In this document: piece after piece, positions 52,168 to 60,554 of the stretch | Position numbering within the stretch: position 1 is the first letter of the stretch | Layout of the letters: the number at the start of each line of letters is the position of its first letter | Source of the DNA: Planctomycetaceae bacterium | GTDB lineage: Bacteria; Planctomycetota; Planctomycetia; Pirellulales; Pirellulaceae | DNA: 64,000 nt | NCBI GenBank assembly: GCA_002726245.1 | Contig: PBSM01000033.1 | Span: 1 to 64,000 of the forward strand | Direction: 5' to 3' | The notes under the pieces: generated by a model | The model's database searches: none | Told to the model about the DNA's origin: nothing | What the model saw: only the letters and a program-made list of their open reading frames with translations | Program-made: the position numbers and the translations under genes

Positions 52168-54600
52168 ATGCGACTTCATCAGTCAATTACAACACTCGCA
52201 TTGTTGATCGCGGCCGCGACGCAAGTTACGGCAGCCGATGCTCCGAAGCCGGCGCAACTCAACGTCTATCCGGCTGACGTCCAACTGACGACCGTTCGCG
52301 ATCGCCAATCGCTCATCGTCCAAGCCGAATACTCGGACGGGATCACTCGTGATGTGACTGCCGAAGCGAAGTTTGCCCTCGCAAACGGCGATCTAGCTCG
52401 ACTCGAGAAGAACGTGCTGTATCCCAAAGCCGATGGCGCTGCCGAACTGACGATCGAATACGCGGGACTGTCGGTCAAGGTTCCCGTTGAAGTTCAACGT
52501 GCGACGGAGGATCCCCCAATCAGCTTCAAGCTCGATGTCATGCCGGTCTTCATGAAGTCGGGTTGTAATACCGGGAGTTGTCACGGTGCGGCTAGTGGGA
52601 AAGACGGCTTTCGCCTTTCGCTGTTCGGCTTCGACTCCAATGGCGACCATCACCGCCTGACCCGCGAGATGCCCGGCCGCCGCATCAACCTCGCAATTCC
52701 AGAAGCTAGTTTGCTGATGGAGAAAACCAACGGCGTAGTTCCACACACGGGCGGCAAACGCTACGACATGGACAGCGAGTATGCCGACACGTTGCTGCGC
52801 TGGCTGCGGGTCGGTGCTCCCCAAGATCAGGGTGAAGTGCCGAAGGTCGTCGCCGTCGAGATCTATCCCAAAGGTGCTGTGCTCGACGGCGAAGGCGCGA
52901 CTCAACAAATCAACGTTCGCGCCAAGTACTCCGACGGTACGGATCGCGATGTGACGTCGATGGCTTACTTCCTGTCGAACAATGACAATTCGGCTCCGAT
53001 CGAACAGAACGGAGTTGTCACCGCCGCCAAGCGGGGCGAGTCCTTTATCATGGCCCGCTTCGAGACGTATACCGTCGGAACACACTTCATCGTGCTGCCG
53101 AAGGGTTTGGACTTCAAATGGAACGAAGTAGCCGCCAACAACTATGTCGATGAGTTGATGTACGACAAGTTCCAAAAGCTCCGCATCCAGCCGTCGGAAC
53201 TTTGCACGGACGAGGAATTCATGCGCCGCGTCTATCTCGACGTCGTCGGCGTTCTGCCGAGCGTCGAGCAGTATCACGCCTTTTTGAACGACGCTGACCC
53301 CAAGAAACGCGACAACTTGGTTGATAACTTGCTCGGCCGCAAAGAGTTCGTCGAGATGTGGGTGATGAAGTGGGCCGAGTTGCTGCAGGTGCGCACCACC
53401 CGATCGATCGCCTACAAGCCGATGCTCCGCTATTACAACTGGATCCAGGAACGCATCGCCAGCAACATGCCAATGGACCAGTTGGTGCAGGAGTTGCTTG
53501 GCGCCAGTGGCGGAACTTTCGAGAACGCCGCCACCAATTACTACCAGATGGAAGGCGACCCGAAGAAGGTCGCGGAGAACGTCGCCCAAGTGTTTATGGG
53601 CATGCGGATCCAGTGTGCCCAGTGCCACAACCATCCGTTGGACCGCTGGACGATGGACGACTATTACAGCTTTGCCGCTTTCTTCTCGCAGATCGGCCGC
53701 AAAAGTGGCGAAGATCCGCGCGAGCAAATCATTTTCAACAGTGGTGGCGGCGAAGTGACGCATCCCGTCGGCGGCCGCAGAATGGCTCCGAAGTTCCTCG
53801 GCGGCGAAGTGCCGGATGTCGCCGGCAAGGACCGCCGCGTCGTGATGGCCAACTGGCTGGCTTCACCCGAAAACCCATACTTCGCCAAGAACTTGGCGAA
53901 TATTGTTTGGAATCACTTCCTCGGGCAGGGCATCATCAATGAGGTCGATGACGTCCGAGTCAGCAACCCGCCGGTCAACGCGGAACTGATTGATGCCTTG
54001 GGTCAGAAGTTCACAGGATACAAGTACGACTTCAAGAAGCTCGTGCGTGATATCTGCACTTCGCGAACGTATCAACTTAGCACCGCGACGAACGACACGA
54101 ATGCGACCGATACAAAGAACTTCTCGCATGCATCGTTGCGACGTATCCGTGCCGAAATCCTGCTTGATTTGATCAGCCAGGTGACGGACACGAAAAACAA
54201 GTTTGGCGGCCTGCCGCTCGGTGCTCGTGCGGTTCAAATTGCCAATGGCAATACCAGCACGTACTTCCTAACGACTTTCGGCCGCGCCCAGCGCGCAACG
54301 GTTTGTGCGTGCGAAGTGAAGGTCGAGCCTAATCTCTCGCAGGCACTGCATTTGCTCAATGGCGATACGCTGCAGAGTAAGGTTGGCCAGGGGAATCTGA
54401 TCGGTAAACGGCTTGAAGAGAAGGTCGCTCCTGAGCAGATTGTCGAGGAGCTGTATATTCGCTGTTTGACGCGACGCCCGACTGAGAAGGAGAAGAACGA
54501 GCTGAATGCCGTTCTGGCCAAGGTCGAGGACAAAAAGCAGGTCTTGGAAGACGTCTTCTGGGCGCTGCTGAACGCTCGCGAGTTTGTGTTCAACCACTAG
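52168..54600 (+). CDS. DUF1549/DUF1553 protein with Ig-like (Big_2) domains
   Basis: An 810-residue exported protein (signal HQSITTLALLIAAATQVTA). An Ig-like domain (LNVYPADVQLTTVRDRQSLI, YSDGITRDVTAEA) is followed by a short heme-like segment SGCNTGSCHGAASGKDGF, which has CxxxxCH rather than CxxCH. A second Ig-like domain lies near 230-310. DUF1549 follows (RRVYLDVVGVLPSVEQYHAF), then QCAQCHNHPLDRWTMDDYYS with a classic CxxCH, and DUF1553 (ANWLASPENPYFAKNLANIV; NLSQALHLLNGDTL). The end LLNAREFVFNH is the family hallmark. It is the partner of the DUF1501 gene at the front of this cluster. Confidence 0.93.
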   Translation: MRLHQSITTLALLIAAATQVTAADAPKPAQLNVYPADVQLTTVRDRQSLIVQAEYSDGITRDVTAEAKFALANGDLARLEKNVLYPKADGAAELTIEYAGLSVKVPVEVQRATEDPPISFKLDVMPVFMKSGCNTGSCHGAASGKDGFRLSLFGFDSNGDHHRLTREMPGRRINLAIPEASLLMEKTNGVVPHTGGKRYDMDSEYADTLLRWLRVGAPQDQGEVPKVVAVEIYPKGAVLDGEGATQQINVRAKYSDGTDRDVTSMAYFLSNNDNSAPIEQNGVVTAAKRGESFIMARFETYTVGTHFIVLPKGLDFKWNEVAANNYVDELMYDKFQKLRIQPSELCTDEEFMRRVYLDVVGVLPSVEQYHAFLNDADPKKRDNLVDNLLGRKEFVEMWVMKWAELLQVRTTRSIAYKPMLRYYNWIQERIASNMPMDQLVQELLGASGGTFENAATNYYQMEGDPKKVAENVAQVFMGMRIQCAQCHNHPLDRWTMDDYYSFAAFFSQIGRKSGEDPREQIIFNSGGGEVTHPVGGRRMAPKFLGGEVPDVAGKDRRVVMANWLASPENPYFAKNLANIVWNHFLGQGIINEVDDVRVSNPPVNAELIDALGQKFTGYKYDFKKLVRDICTSRTYQLSTATNDTNATDTKNFSHASLRRIRAEILLDLISQVTDTKNKFGGLPLGARAVQIANGNTSTYFLTTFGRAQRATVCACEVKVEPNLSQALHLLNGDTLQSKVGQGNLIGKRLEEKVAPEQIVEELYIRCLTRRPTEKEKNELNAVLAKVEDKKQVLEDVFWALLNAREFVFNH

Positions 54601-54605
54601 TTTTT

Positions 54606-54657
54606 GTTGGAGTACCGGCTTTAGCCAGGAGTTGCCGCCTAAAGGCGGGACTCCAAC
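54606..54657. repeat. Short palindromic repeat between genes
   Basis: GTTGGAGT at 54606-54613 pairs exactly with ACTCCAAC at 54650-54657. Inner stems CCGGCTTTAGCC and GCCGCCTAAAGGCGG complete the structure. It starts five bases after the stop of the DUF1549/DUF1553 gene and belongs to the intergenic repeat population of this genome. Confidence 0.7.
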
Positions 54658-54774
54658 TTGCGCTGGCGTGCCGGTGTGCCGCCTGTGTAATATGGAATCA
54701 ACACGCCCACGGCGTTGGCATAATGTCAGCGCAGCCCGCCTGGGGATTACAACCTTCGTTGGAGGATGACCGTG

Positions 54775-57531
54775 ATGAAGACGCAGCACGTCGTAGGAAA
54801 CTTGCTACCGGTTATCATTTGTGGCCTTGCGATTGCAGTTCCGCCCAGCTTCGGCGAAGAGCCTACCAAGAAGAAGCCGCCAAAGGTCACCTACGAAGAT
54901 GACGTGTTGCCGATCCTTCGCCAGAAGTGCTTCAGTTGCCACAAGGCCGACAAGAAGGAAGGCGACCTCGACCTGACCAACTACGGTAACTTGATGTTGG
55001 GTGGCGGCTCAGGCGAAGTGGTCGAAGCCGGCGACTCGTCAGTGAGCTATCTGTACTCTTTGATCACGCATGAGAGCGAACCTTTCATGCCGCCCGAGCA
55101 GCCGAAGCTGGCGGACGAGATGATCGAGACGATTCGCAAATGGATCGATGGCGGCGTGCTCGAAACAAAGGACAGCAAGGCGAAGCTGAAGAAGAAAAAG
55201 ACCTTTGATCTGGCGTTGCAAAGTGCTCCCACCGAGCGTCCGGCAGTTTCGCCGATGCCTCCTCGGCTGAGCCTGGAACCAGTCACGCGGACTCCGGCTA
55301 CGACTGCCGTTTCGGCGATGACTGCGAGCCCTTGGTCGCCATTAGTCGCTGTTGCTGGGGAGCAGCAAGTATTGCTTTACAACACGCAGACGCTTCAACT
55401 TGTGGGAACGCTTTCCTTTCCCGAAGGGAATGTGCAGGTCCTGAAGTTCAGTCGCAATGGCAGCTTGCTATTGGCGGGTGGCGGTCAGAGCGGCGCGACC
55501 GGCAAAGCGATCGTTTGGAATGTTCTGACAGGCGAACGAGTGTTCGAGGTTGGCGATGAACTTGATACGGTTTTGGCTGCTGATATCAGCTCTGACCAAA
55601 CCTTGATCGCGCTTGGCGGTCCGCAGAGGATCGTTCGTATTTACTCGACCGAATCGGGTCGGCTGCTGCACGAGTTACGGAAGCACACCGACTGGGTTTG
55701 TTCACTCGAGTTCAGTCCCGACAGCGTGCTGCTGGCGACGGGTGACCGCGCTGGTGGTCTCTATGTTTGGGAGGGTTGGACAGGGCGCGAGTACTTGACG
55801 CTCAAGGCTCACAGTAACTGTGTCACCGACGTTTCCTGGCGTAGCGATTCGAATGTCGTTGCGTCGTGCAGCGAGGACGGCTCGATTCGTTTGTGGGAGA
55901 TGAACAACGGCGGTCAGATCAAGAACTGGGGCGCACACGGTGGCGGTGCTGCCTCGATCGAGTTCACGCGTGATGGTCGGATCTTTTCGTGTGGACGGGA
56001 CCGAGTGCCGCGGCTGTGGGATCAAAACGGTGGCAAGCAGCGTGACTTTGAAGCGTTCGGCGACTTAGCATTGGAAGTCGCCTTCTGTAACGAGACAAAT
56101 CGCGCGATCGCCGGCGATTGGACCGGTGCTATTCGCGTTTGGAATGCTGCTGATGGAGCGAGACTTGGCGACTTGACCCCCAATCCTCCGAAGTTGGCTG
56201 AACGTTTGGATAGTGCCAACAAACTGGTGGTTGCGAAGACGGCCGAACACAAGCCGCTCGCTGCGGCGTATCTGGTTGCGCAAGCCGCTTTTGACAAGGC
56301 GAAGACAGATTTAGCGGCGGCTCAGAAGGTCTCCGAAGAATCGAAAAAGCGGCTCGATGCGGCCACAGCGAAACTTAACGCCGCTAAAGAAGCAGCAACG
56401 AAAGCCACCCAAGTGGAAGATGCTGCGAAGAAGGCCGTCGCCAAGTTGGCAGACGGTGTTCCCGTCTTGCAAGAAGCTGCGGCGAAGGCACAGGACGCTG
56501 CGAAGAAGGTGGCCGAAGACAAGGAACTTGTCGATATGGCTGCCGCTTTGAAGGCCAAGAGCGATAAGCTTGCCGCGGACTTAGAAGCGAACAAAAAGGC
56601 TGCGGCTGCGGCACTGAAGGCTCTCGAAGTAGCGAAGGCTGCTTTGGCCGCCGCTGGCAAAGAACTGAAGGAGAGCGATGCCGCTTACAAAGCCGCCGTC
56701 GCGAACGTCGCGAAGTTGACGCCGTTGGTGAAGCCTGCCGAAGAGAAGGCGACCGCCGCGAAGCAAGCTGCCGACACGGCGGCCGCGGCACTTGCCGCTG
56801 CACAGAACGAGACCAAACGCTGGACCGATGAGATTGCCTTTGCGACTCAACTAACCGCGTTGATTGGAAAGCGAACCGCATTGCAGAAGGTCTTGGAAGA
56901 GCGTGAAGAACAGCAGTTCGATTTAGACGAAGCTGCCGCGACGGCCCTGGCCGCATTGAACAAGTCAAAGGCGGATGTTGCCGCGGCGCAGACGGCAGTT
57001 GTCGAGGCGCAGAAGGTATCGACCGCCGCAGTGGTTGAGGTGAACAAGGCCAAAGAAGGCATGACGAAAGCGGAGGCCGAGCGTGTCGCTGTGGCGAAGC
57101 AGAACGCGACGTTGGAAGCCGTCATCGCTCCCTTGAATGAAGCTGCCGCCAAAGCGAAGGCTGCAGCAGAGAAAGCTGGAAAAGATAAGGAATTGACTGA
57201 CATCTCTGTGGCTTTGCAGAAGATCGCTGTTGCGAAGAAGGCTGCCCTCGACGCTGGCAAGAAGGATCTCGATGTGAAAGCCAAAGCAGTTGAAACTGCC
57301 AAGCAACTGGTAGCCGCAGCCGAGAAGAAGGCGAACGAAGCCAATGCCGCCGTTGTCGCTGCTCAGAAGCGTGCAACAGACCTTGTGGCCGCAATGAAGC
57401 CAATTGAAGGCAAGTCGAACGAGGCGAAAGCGGCATCCGACGCGATTGCCAAGAGCGTTGACGAAGCTCAGAAAGCAGTCGATACAGCCAATGGCGAGAT
57501 CAGCGCAGCCAAGGGGAGCAAGACTGCCTAA
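54775..57531 (+). CDS. PSCyt1-WD40-coiled-coil fusion protein
   Basis: A 918-residue exported protein with three parts. After a signal peptide (about 1-28) comes a PSCyt1 cytochrome-like domain with CFSCHK (C52, C55, H56) and SEPFMPPEQPKLADEMIETI. WD40-type repeats (about 180-460) follow: VQVLKFSRNGSLLLAGGG, VCSLEFSPDSVLLATGDRAG and VTDVSWRSDSNVVASCSEDG. The last about 430 residues are almost only Ala, Lys, Glu, Val and Asp in heptad-like order, a very long coiled coil. Start choice: GGAGG at 54761-54765 abuts the ATG at 54766 but is well spaced for the ATG at 54775. It closes the four-gene cluster and is followed by a terminator. A rod-shaped surface or periplasmic heme protein is inferred. 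Confidence 0.9.
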   Translation: MKTQHVVGNLLPVIICGLAIAVPPSFGEEPTKKKPPKVTYEDDVLPILRQKCFSCHKADKKEGDLDLTNYGNLMLGGGSGEVVEAGDSSVSYLYSLITHESEPFMPPEQPKLADEMIETIRKWIDGGVLETKDSKAKLKKKKTFDLALQSAPTERPAVSPMPPRLSLEPVTRTPATTAVSAMTASPWSPLVAVAGEQQVLLYNTQTLQLVGTLSFPEGNVQVLKFSRNGSLLLAGGGQSGATGKAIVWNVLTGERVFEVGDELDTVLAADISSDQTLIALGGPQRIVRIYSTESGRLLHELRKHTDWVCSLEFSPDSVLLATGDRAGGLYVWEGWTGREYLTLKAHSNCVTDVSWRSDSNVVASCSEDGSIRLWEMNNGGQIKNWGAHGGGAASIEFTRDGRIFSCGRDRVPRLWDQNGGKQRDFEAFGDLALEVAFCNETNRAIAGDWTGAIRVWNAADGARLGDLTPNPPKLAERLDSANKLVVAKTAEHKPLAAAYLVAQAAFDKAKTDLAAAQKVSEESKKRLDAATAKLNAAKEAATKATQVEDAAKKAVAKLADGVPVLQEAAAKAQDAAKKVAEDKELVDMAAALKAKSDKLAADLEANKKAAAAALKALEVAKAALAAAGKELKESDAAYKAAVANVAKLTPLVKPAEEKATAAKQAADTAAAALAAAQNETKRWTDEIAFATQLTALIGKRTALQKVLEEREEQQFDLDEAAATALAALNKSKADVAAAQTAVVEAQKVSTAAVVEVNKAKEGMTKAEAERVAVAKQNATLEAVIAPLNEAAAKAKAAAEKAGKDKELTDISVALQKIAVAKKAALDAGKKDLDVKAKAVETAKQLVAAAEKKANEANAAVVAAQKRATDLVAAMKPIEGKSNEAKAASDAIAKSVDEAQKAVDTANGEISAAKGSKTA

Positions 57532-57587
57532 TCGCAATCGGTAGCTGAATTCTTGCGAATCCAACTGCGGGTCAGGCGGCGAACAAT

Positions 57588-57619
57588 GAAAAAGGGACGC
57601 CAAGCGGCGTCCCTTTTTT
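57588..57619. terminator. Bidirectional Rho-independent terminator
   Basis: GGGACGCC at 57594-57601 pairs perfectly with GGCGTCCC at 57606-57613 across the loop AAGC. It is preceded by a run of A and followed by TTTTTT. This serves the plus-strand coiled-coil gene ending at 57531 and the convergent small gene ending at 57645. Confidence 0.92.
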
Positions 57620-57644
57620 GCGTCTGATAGAGCCACCGACATAT

Positions 57645-57866
57645 TTACTCGCGTGGGCGAACTGCTCCGGTCAGACCGCTGTAATCGACTCGATCGCTGT
57701 CGTGCCACAAGGGCAGACCAAGTTCGACGCGTTTGCGGAGGATTTCGATCTTTTCATCGGAACCGGCGGGAGCATTGGTGGATTCGAAGTCGCCAGTTGC
57801 GGGAGCGAAATCCTCATCGTGGCCATACTTTAGGATAGCCTCGAAAACATTGTTCACATTGTGCAT
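57645..57866 (-). CDS. Small conserved-looking hypothetical protein
   Basis: A 73-residue acidic protein starting MHNVNNVFEAILKYGHDEDF and ending LWHDSDRVDYSGLTGAVRPR then E. The middle (SDEKIEILRKRVELGLPLWH) is probably a helix. The ATG at 57866 is preceded on the minus strand by AAGGAG about 11 bases away; a TTG three codons upstream is too close to that site. The protein composition and the shared terminator support a true gene. No known domain, signal peptide or membrane segment is seen, so its role is unknown. Confidence 0.75.
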   Translation of the reverse strand: MHNVNNVFEAILKYGHDEDFAPATGDFESTNAPAGSDEKIEILRKRVELGLPLWHDSDRVDYSGLTGAVRPRE

Positions 57867-58122
57867 GGGACACAAATCTCCTTACGTAAAGTGTTCGCAA
57901 AAAATGGGACGTTGTAACTTACGGCACGAGTATCGCACCGCTGGTAGTTTTGGCATGCCTGGCGTGTCCTATCAGGCGGAGAACTTGCGGGCCCGGATTG
58001 AGGCGGGGGGACCCGAATGTAACTCGCTGACGCGCCGTTGACCTTAAGCCTTGTAATTATTCCCGGATGACTCAGAATGTCAAGCATTTCCTGGAGATTC
58101 TGTGGGAAACATCGAGGCGACC

Positions 58123-58548
58123 ATGGTGTGGCACGAACGAACCATACAGCTTCGCGCGGTGCCGCGTGGTTTCCATTTAATCACATCACAGATTGTTGAT
58201 GCGATTCCTGAGTTGCAACGCGTGAAAGTAGGTCTACTACACGTTTTTATCCAGCACACCTCGGCCTCGCTTACGATCAACGAAAACGCCGACCCTGACG
58301 TTCGTGTCGATATGGAAACGGCCATGAACTTGATCGCGTCGGAAGACCTTTCCTACGTTCACACTCTCGAGGGTCCCGATGACATGCCGGCTCACGTGAA
58401 GTCTTCGCTCTTGGGAAGTTCGGTGAGTGTTCCGATCTGTGACGGGCGGCTTCAGCTTGGAACCTGGCAAGGCATCTATCTATGCGAGCATCGGGACCGT
58501 GGAGGGCGGAGGAGGTTGGTGCTGACGCTGCAAGGAGAAGAGAAGTAG
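58123..58548 (+). CDS. yjbQ: YjbQ family protein (UPF0047, secondary thiamine-phosphate synthase enzyme)
   Basis: A 141-residue cytoplasmic protein of the UPF0047/YjbQ family. Conserved features: GFHLITSQIVDAI, GLLHVFIQHTSASLTINENA with the His pair, DPDVRVDMETAMN, and the end GTWQGIYLCEHRDRGGRRRL. Some members have weak thiamine phosphate synthase activity, but the physiological role is unsettled. The ATG at 58123 gives the normal family length; GTG at 58102 would add seven residues. It stands alone, divergent from the 73-residue gene and convergent with holB. Confidence 0.93.
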   Translation: MVWHERTIQLRAVPRGFHLITSQIVDAIPELQRVKVGLLHVFIQHTSASLTINENADPDVRVDMETAMNLIASEDLSYVHTLEGPDDMPAHVKSSLLGSSVSVPICDGRLQLGTWQGIYLCEHRDRGGRRRLVLTLQGEEK

Positions 58549-58652
58549 GGAGACGTGGGTAGGCAGCCAGTACTGAGTACTCCGTACTGATGTACTCGAT
58601 ACTGAGTGCTCAAAACCCATCCGCTCAGTTCGGCATTCAGCGTTAACTCCGT

Positions 58653-59708
58653 TCACGCGCGGGTACCCTGCATCAAGTTCGCTAGATCGTCGATCCAGCA
58701 CTCAATCAGGGTCGCTTGGTTCGCGTTGGCGTCTACTTGCTGTTGTGCGTCCAAACAACGTTCGACGCAGGCGGCAACGGCGTCTGCGTCGCGAGCGACC
58801 GGAGACTGTTGTAAGACGCGTGCCAGAACTTCGTCTCCATGCACTTCGTGGCCGGTTCTAGCATGTAGCAGCCAGCGATAATAGTCGGCCGCAATACCGA
58901 GCACTAGCTTGAGTCGTTCTCGGCGGATCGGCGCGTCTTTGCCTGCGGCGTCCACGAACGCCCCCACGTCCGCTGCGAAACCCGTTGATCGCTCGAACAA
59001 CTTGCCAAGACGAGTCATCAACTCTTGCCTGAATTCGGCCAACTCCGGCTCTGCGAACTGCACCGCCCTCTCCATGCTGCCATCGCTCAACGTGGCCAAG
59101 GCTTCTGTTTCGCCTCGTGTCTGCGAAATACCATTCGCACTGACGAGTGTCGCGATCACTTTGACAGGCAGAGGCTTAAACCGCACGATCTGGCATCGTG
59201 AGCGAATCGTCGGAAGCTGCCGCTGTTCGCTCGTGCCGATCAGAATGATCAGCGAGTTCGGCGGCGGCTCTTCGAGCGTCTTGAGCAGGCAGTTGGCTCC
59301 CTCTTGGTTCAAGTAGTCCGCATCGTCGATGATCGCGATCTTGCGCCGGCCGCCGTGTGGTTTCAGGGCCATGTTGTGACAAAGCCCCTCACGCATACGA
59401 TGCTCGCGATCACCGATAAATGTTTCCAAGGGAATGAAGCTCTTGTCCTTGGGCTTCGCAACCAATTCGACGTCCGGATGCGATTGGGCGACGACTTGCT
59501 GGCAGGACGGGCAGTCGCCGCAAGGCGCGAGAGCCTCGTCGGCAGATCGTTCGCAAAGGAGTGACTGTGCGAGCTTCAAGGCAAACGCTCGCTTGCCGAT
59601 TCCGCCCGGACCGATAAACAGGAAAGTGCTCGCGAGCCGTCCGCCTGTAAGGATTCTGCGAAACCGCTCGACGACCTGATCGTGCCCTTCAATGCCTTGC
59701 CAACTCAC
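58653..59708 (-). CDS. holB: DNA polymerase III subunit delta'
   Basis: A 351-residue AAA+ protein of the clamp loader. The N-terminus MSWQGIEGHDQVVERFRRIL is followed by Walker A-like GPGGIGKRAFA (near 33-43), the zinc Cys cluster CGDCPSCQQV, IDDADYLNQEGANCLLKTLE (Walker B region and adjacent helix) and sensor-like TIRSRCQIVRFKPLP with the SRC motif. The C-terminal domain is more divergent, as usual. It loads the sliding clamp with the DnaX and delta subunits. Its start overlaps the tmk stop in an ATGA arrangement, a common tmk-holB pairing. Confidence 0.93.
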   Translation of the reverse strand: MSWQGIEGHDQVVERFRRILTGGRLASTFLFIGPGGIGKRAFALKLAQSLLCERSADEALAPCGDCPSCQQVVAQSHPDVELVAKPKDKSFIPLETFIGDREHRMREGLCHNMALKPHGGRRKIAIIDDADYLNQEGANCLLKTLEEPPPNSLIILIGTSEQRQLPTIRSRCQIVRFKPLPVKVIATLVSANGISQTRGETEALATLSDGSMERAVQFAEPELAEFRQELMTRLGKLFERSTGFAADVGAFVDAAGKDAPIRRERLKLVLGIAADYYRWLLHARTGHEVHGDEVLARVLQQSPVARDADAVAACVERCLDAQQQVDANANQATLIECWIDDLANLMQGTRA

Positions 59709-60355
59709 GGCTGCACCTCGCCCAAATGCTCATCAAGCGGAGTTTGCAGGACGCGCTTCGCCGCCGACCGGATGTCAGTCTGTATCTCGTCGATGGTTCG
59801 GTCGGCGTCGATCACGATGAAGGAATCTGGATGCTGGCGGGCCTCGTTAAGAAAGCCTTTGCGGACTCGATTTAGAAAGTCTGGACCACGAGACTCCATG
59901 CGATCAAGTTCTCGAGTGAGACGACTCGACGCTCGTTCCACCGGCATGTCGAGTACGAACGTTAGACACGGCGACAATCCGCCAGTGGCCACCCATCCAA
60001 CTTGCCAGGCGTCATCAACAGCGACACCCCCAGCGTGTCCCTGGTAGGCGACGTTCGACAACAGGAAGCGATCCGATATCACGGTTCGATGAGCGGCTAT
60101 CGCTGGCCTAATCACTTCTTCAACCAACTGCGCTCGCGATGACATATACAGCAACAGTTCGGCGACGGCCCCGATGGAATGCTCTGTCTTGTGCAGCACA
60201 ATCTCGCGAAGTGCTTCGCCGAGGCTCGTTCCACCCGGATCACGGCACTGTACGACATCATGGCCTTGTGCCTCCAGCCACTGGCCGAGCAAGTCCATCT
60301 GAGTTGTCTTGCCGACACCATCGATACCATCAAAGCTGAAGAAGAACCCTGTCAT
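59705..60355 (-). CDS. tmk: Thymidylate kinase
   Basis: A 216-residue kinase making dTDP from dTMP with ATP. The P-loop FDGIDGVGKTTQ is at about residues 8-19. CRDPGGTSLGEALREIVLHK carries the conserved Asp/Glu-Arg-Pro-Gly position in variant form (RDPGG). YMSSRAQLVEEVIRPAI and VISDRFLLSNVAYQGHAGG give the DR motif and thymidine contacts. LTFVLDMPVERASSRLTREL contains the lid. It overlaps holB by four bases. The start at 60355 gives the family N-terminus MTGFFFSFDGID. Confidence 0.94.
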   Translation of the reverse strand: MTGFFFSFDGIDGVGKTTQMDLLGQWLEAQGHDVVQCRDPGGTSLGEALREIVLHKTEHSIGAVAELLLYMSSRAQLVEEVIRPAIAAHRTVISDRFLLSNVAYQGHAGGVAVDDAWQVGWVATGGLSPCLTFVLDMPVERASSRLTRELDRMESRGPDFLNRVRKGFLNEARQHPDSFIVIDADRTIDEIQTDIRSAAKRVLQTPLDEHLGEVQP

Positions 60356-60391
60356 GCAGGTATTCTACGAGTAGTGGGGGCAGTCGCGCAA

Positions 60392-60479
60392 GTAGGTCAC
60401 TCTCGCCGAGCGTGACTTCCAGTAGGACGGATTGCCAATCCGTCCAGTCAGCCCGGTCGGATTAGGCAATCCGACCTAC
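60392..60479. repeat. Palindromic repeat bounded by GTAGGTC/GACCTAC
   Basis: The element begins GTAGGTCACTCTCGCCGAGC at 60392 and ends with GACCTAC at 60473-60479. It holds three hairpins: TCACTCTCGCCGAGCGTGA, GGACGGATTGCCAATCCGTC and GTCGGATTAGGCAATCCGAC. Its first 26 bases resemble the ends of the repeat at 45868-46008. It fills the gap between the TolC-like gene and tmk, both on the minus strand. Confidence 0.8.
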
Positions 60480-60554
60480 GACTTCAACTGACGTGAGCTA
60501 CTGGCCGAGCTTTACCCGGGCCGCTCTGCCGAGGTCGCGCTTGGCGAGCGCGAG

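Noticed and set aside
52393-53763. 456-codon open frame on the minus strand
   Set aside because: It is the antisense of the DUF1549/DUF1553 gene, rich in His, Val and Arg, with no family character. High GC content makes such shadows common here.
54766-54774. ATG at 54766 as start of the PSCyt1-WD40 gene
   Set aside because: The GGAGG site touches this ATG, leaving no spacing; the ATG at 54775 is placed correctly.
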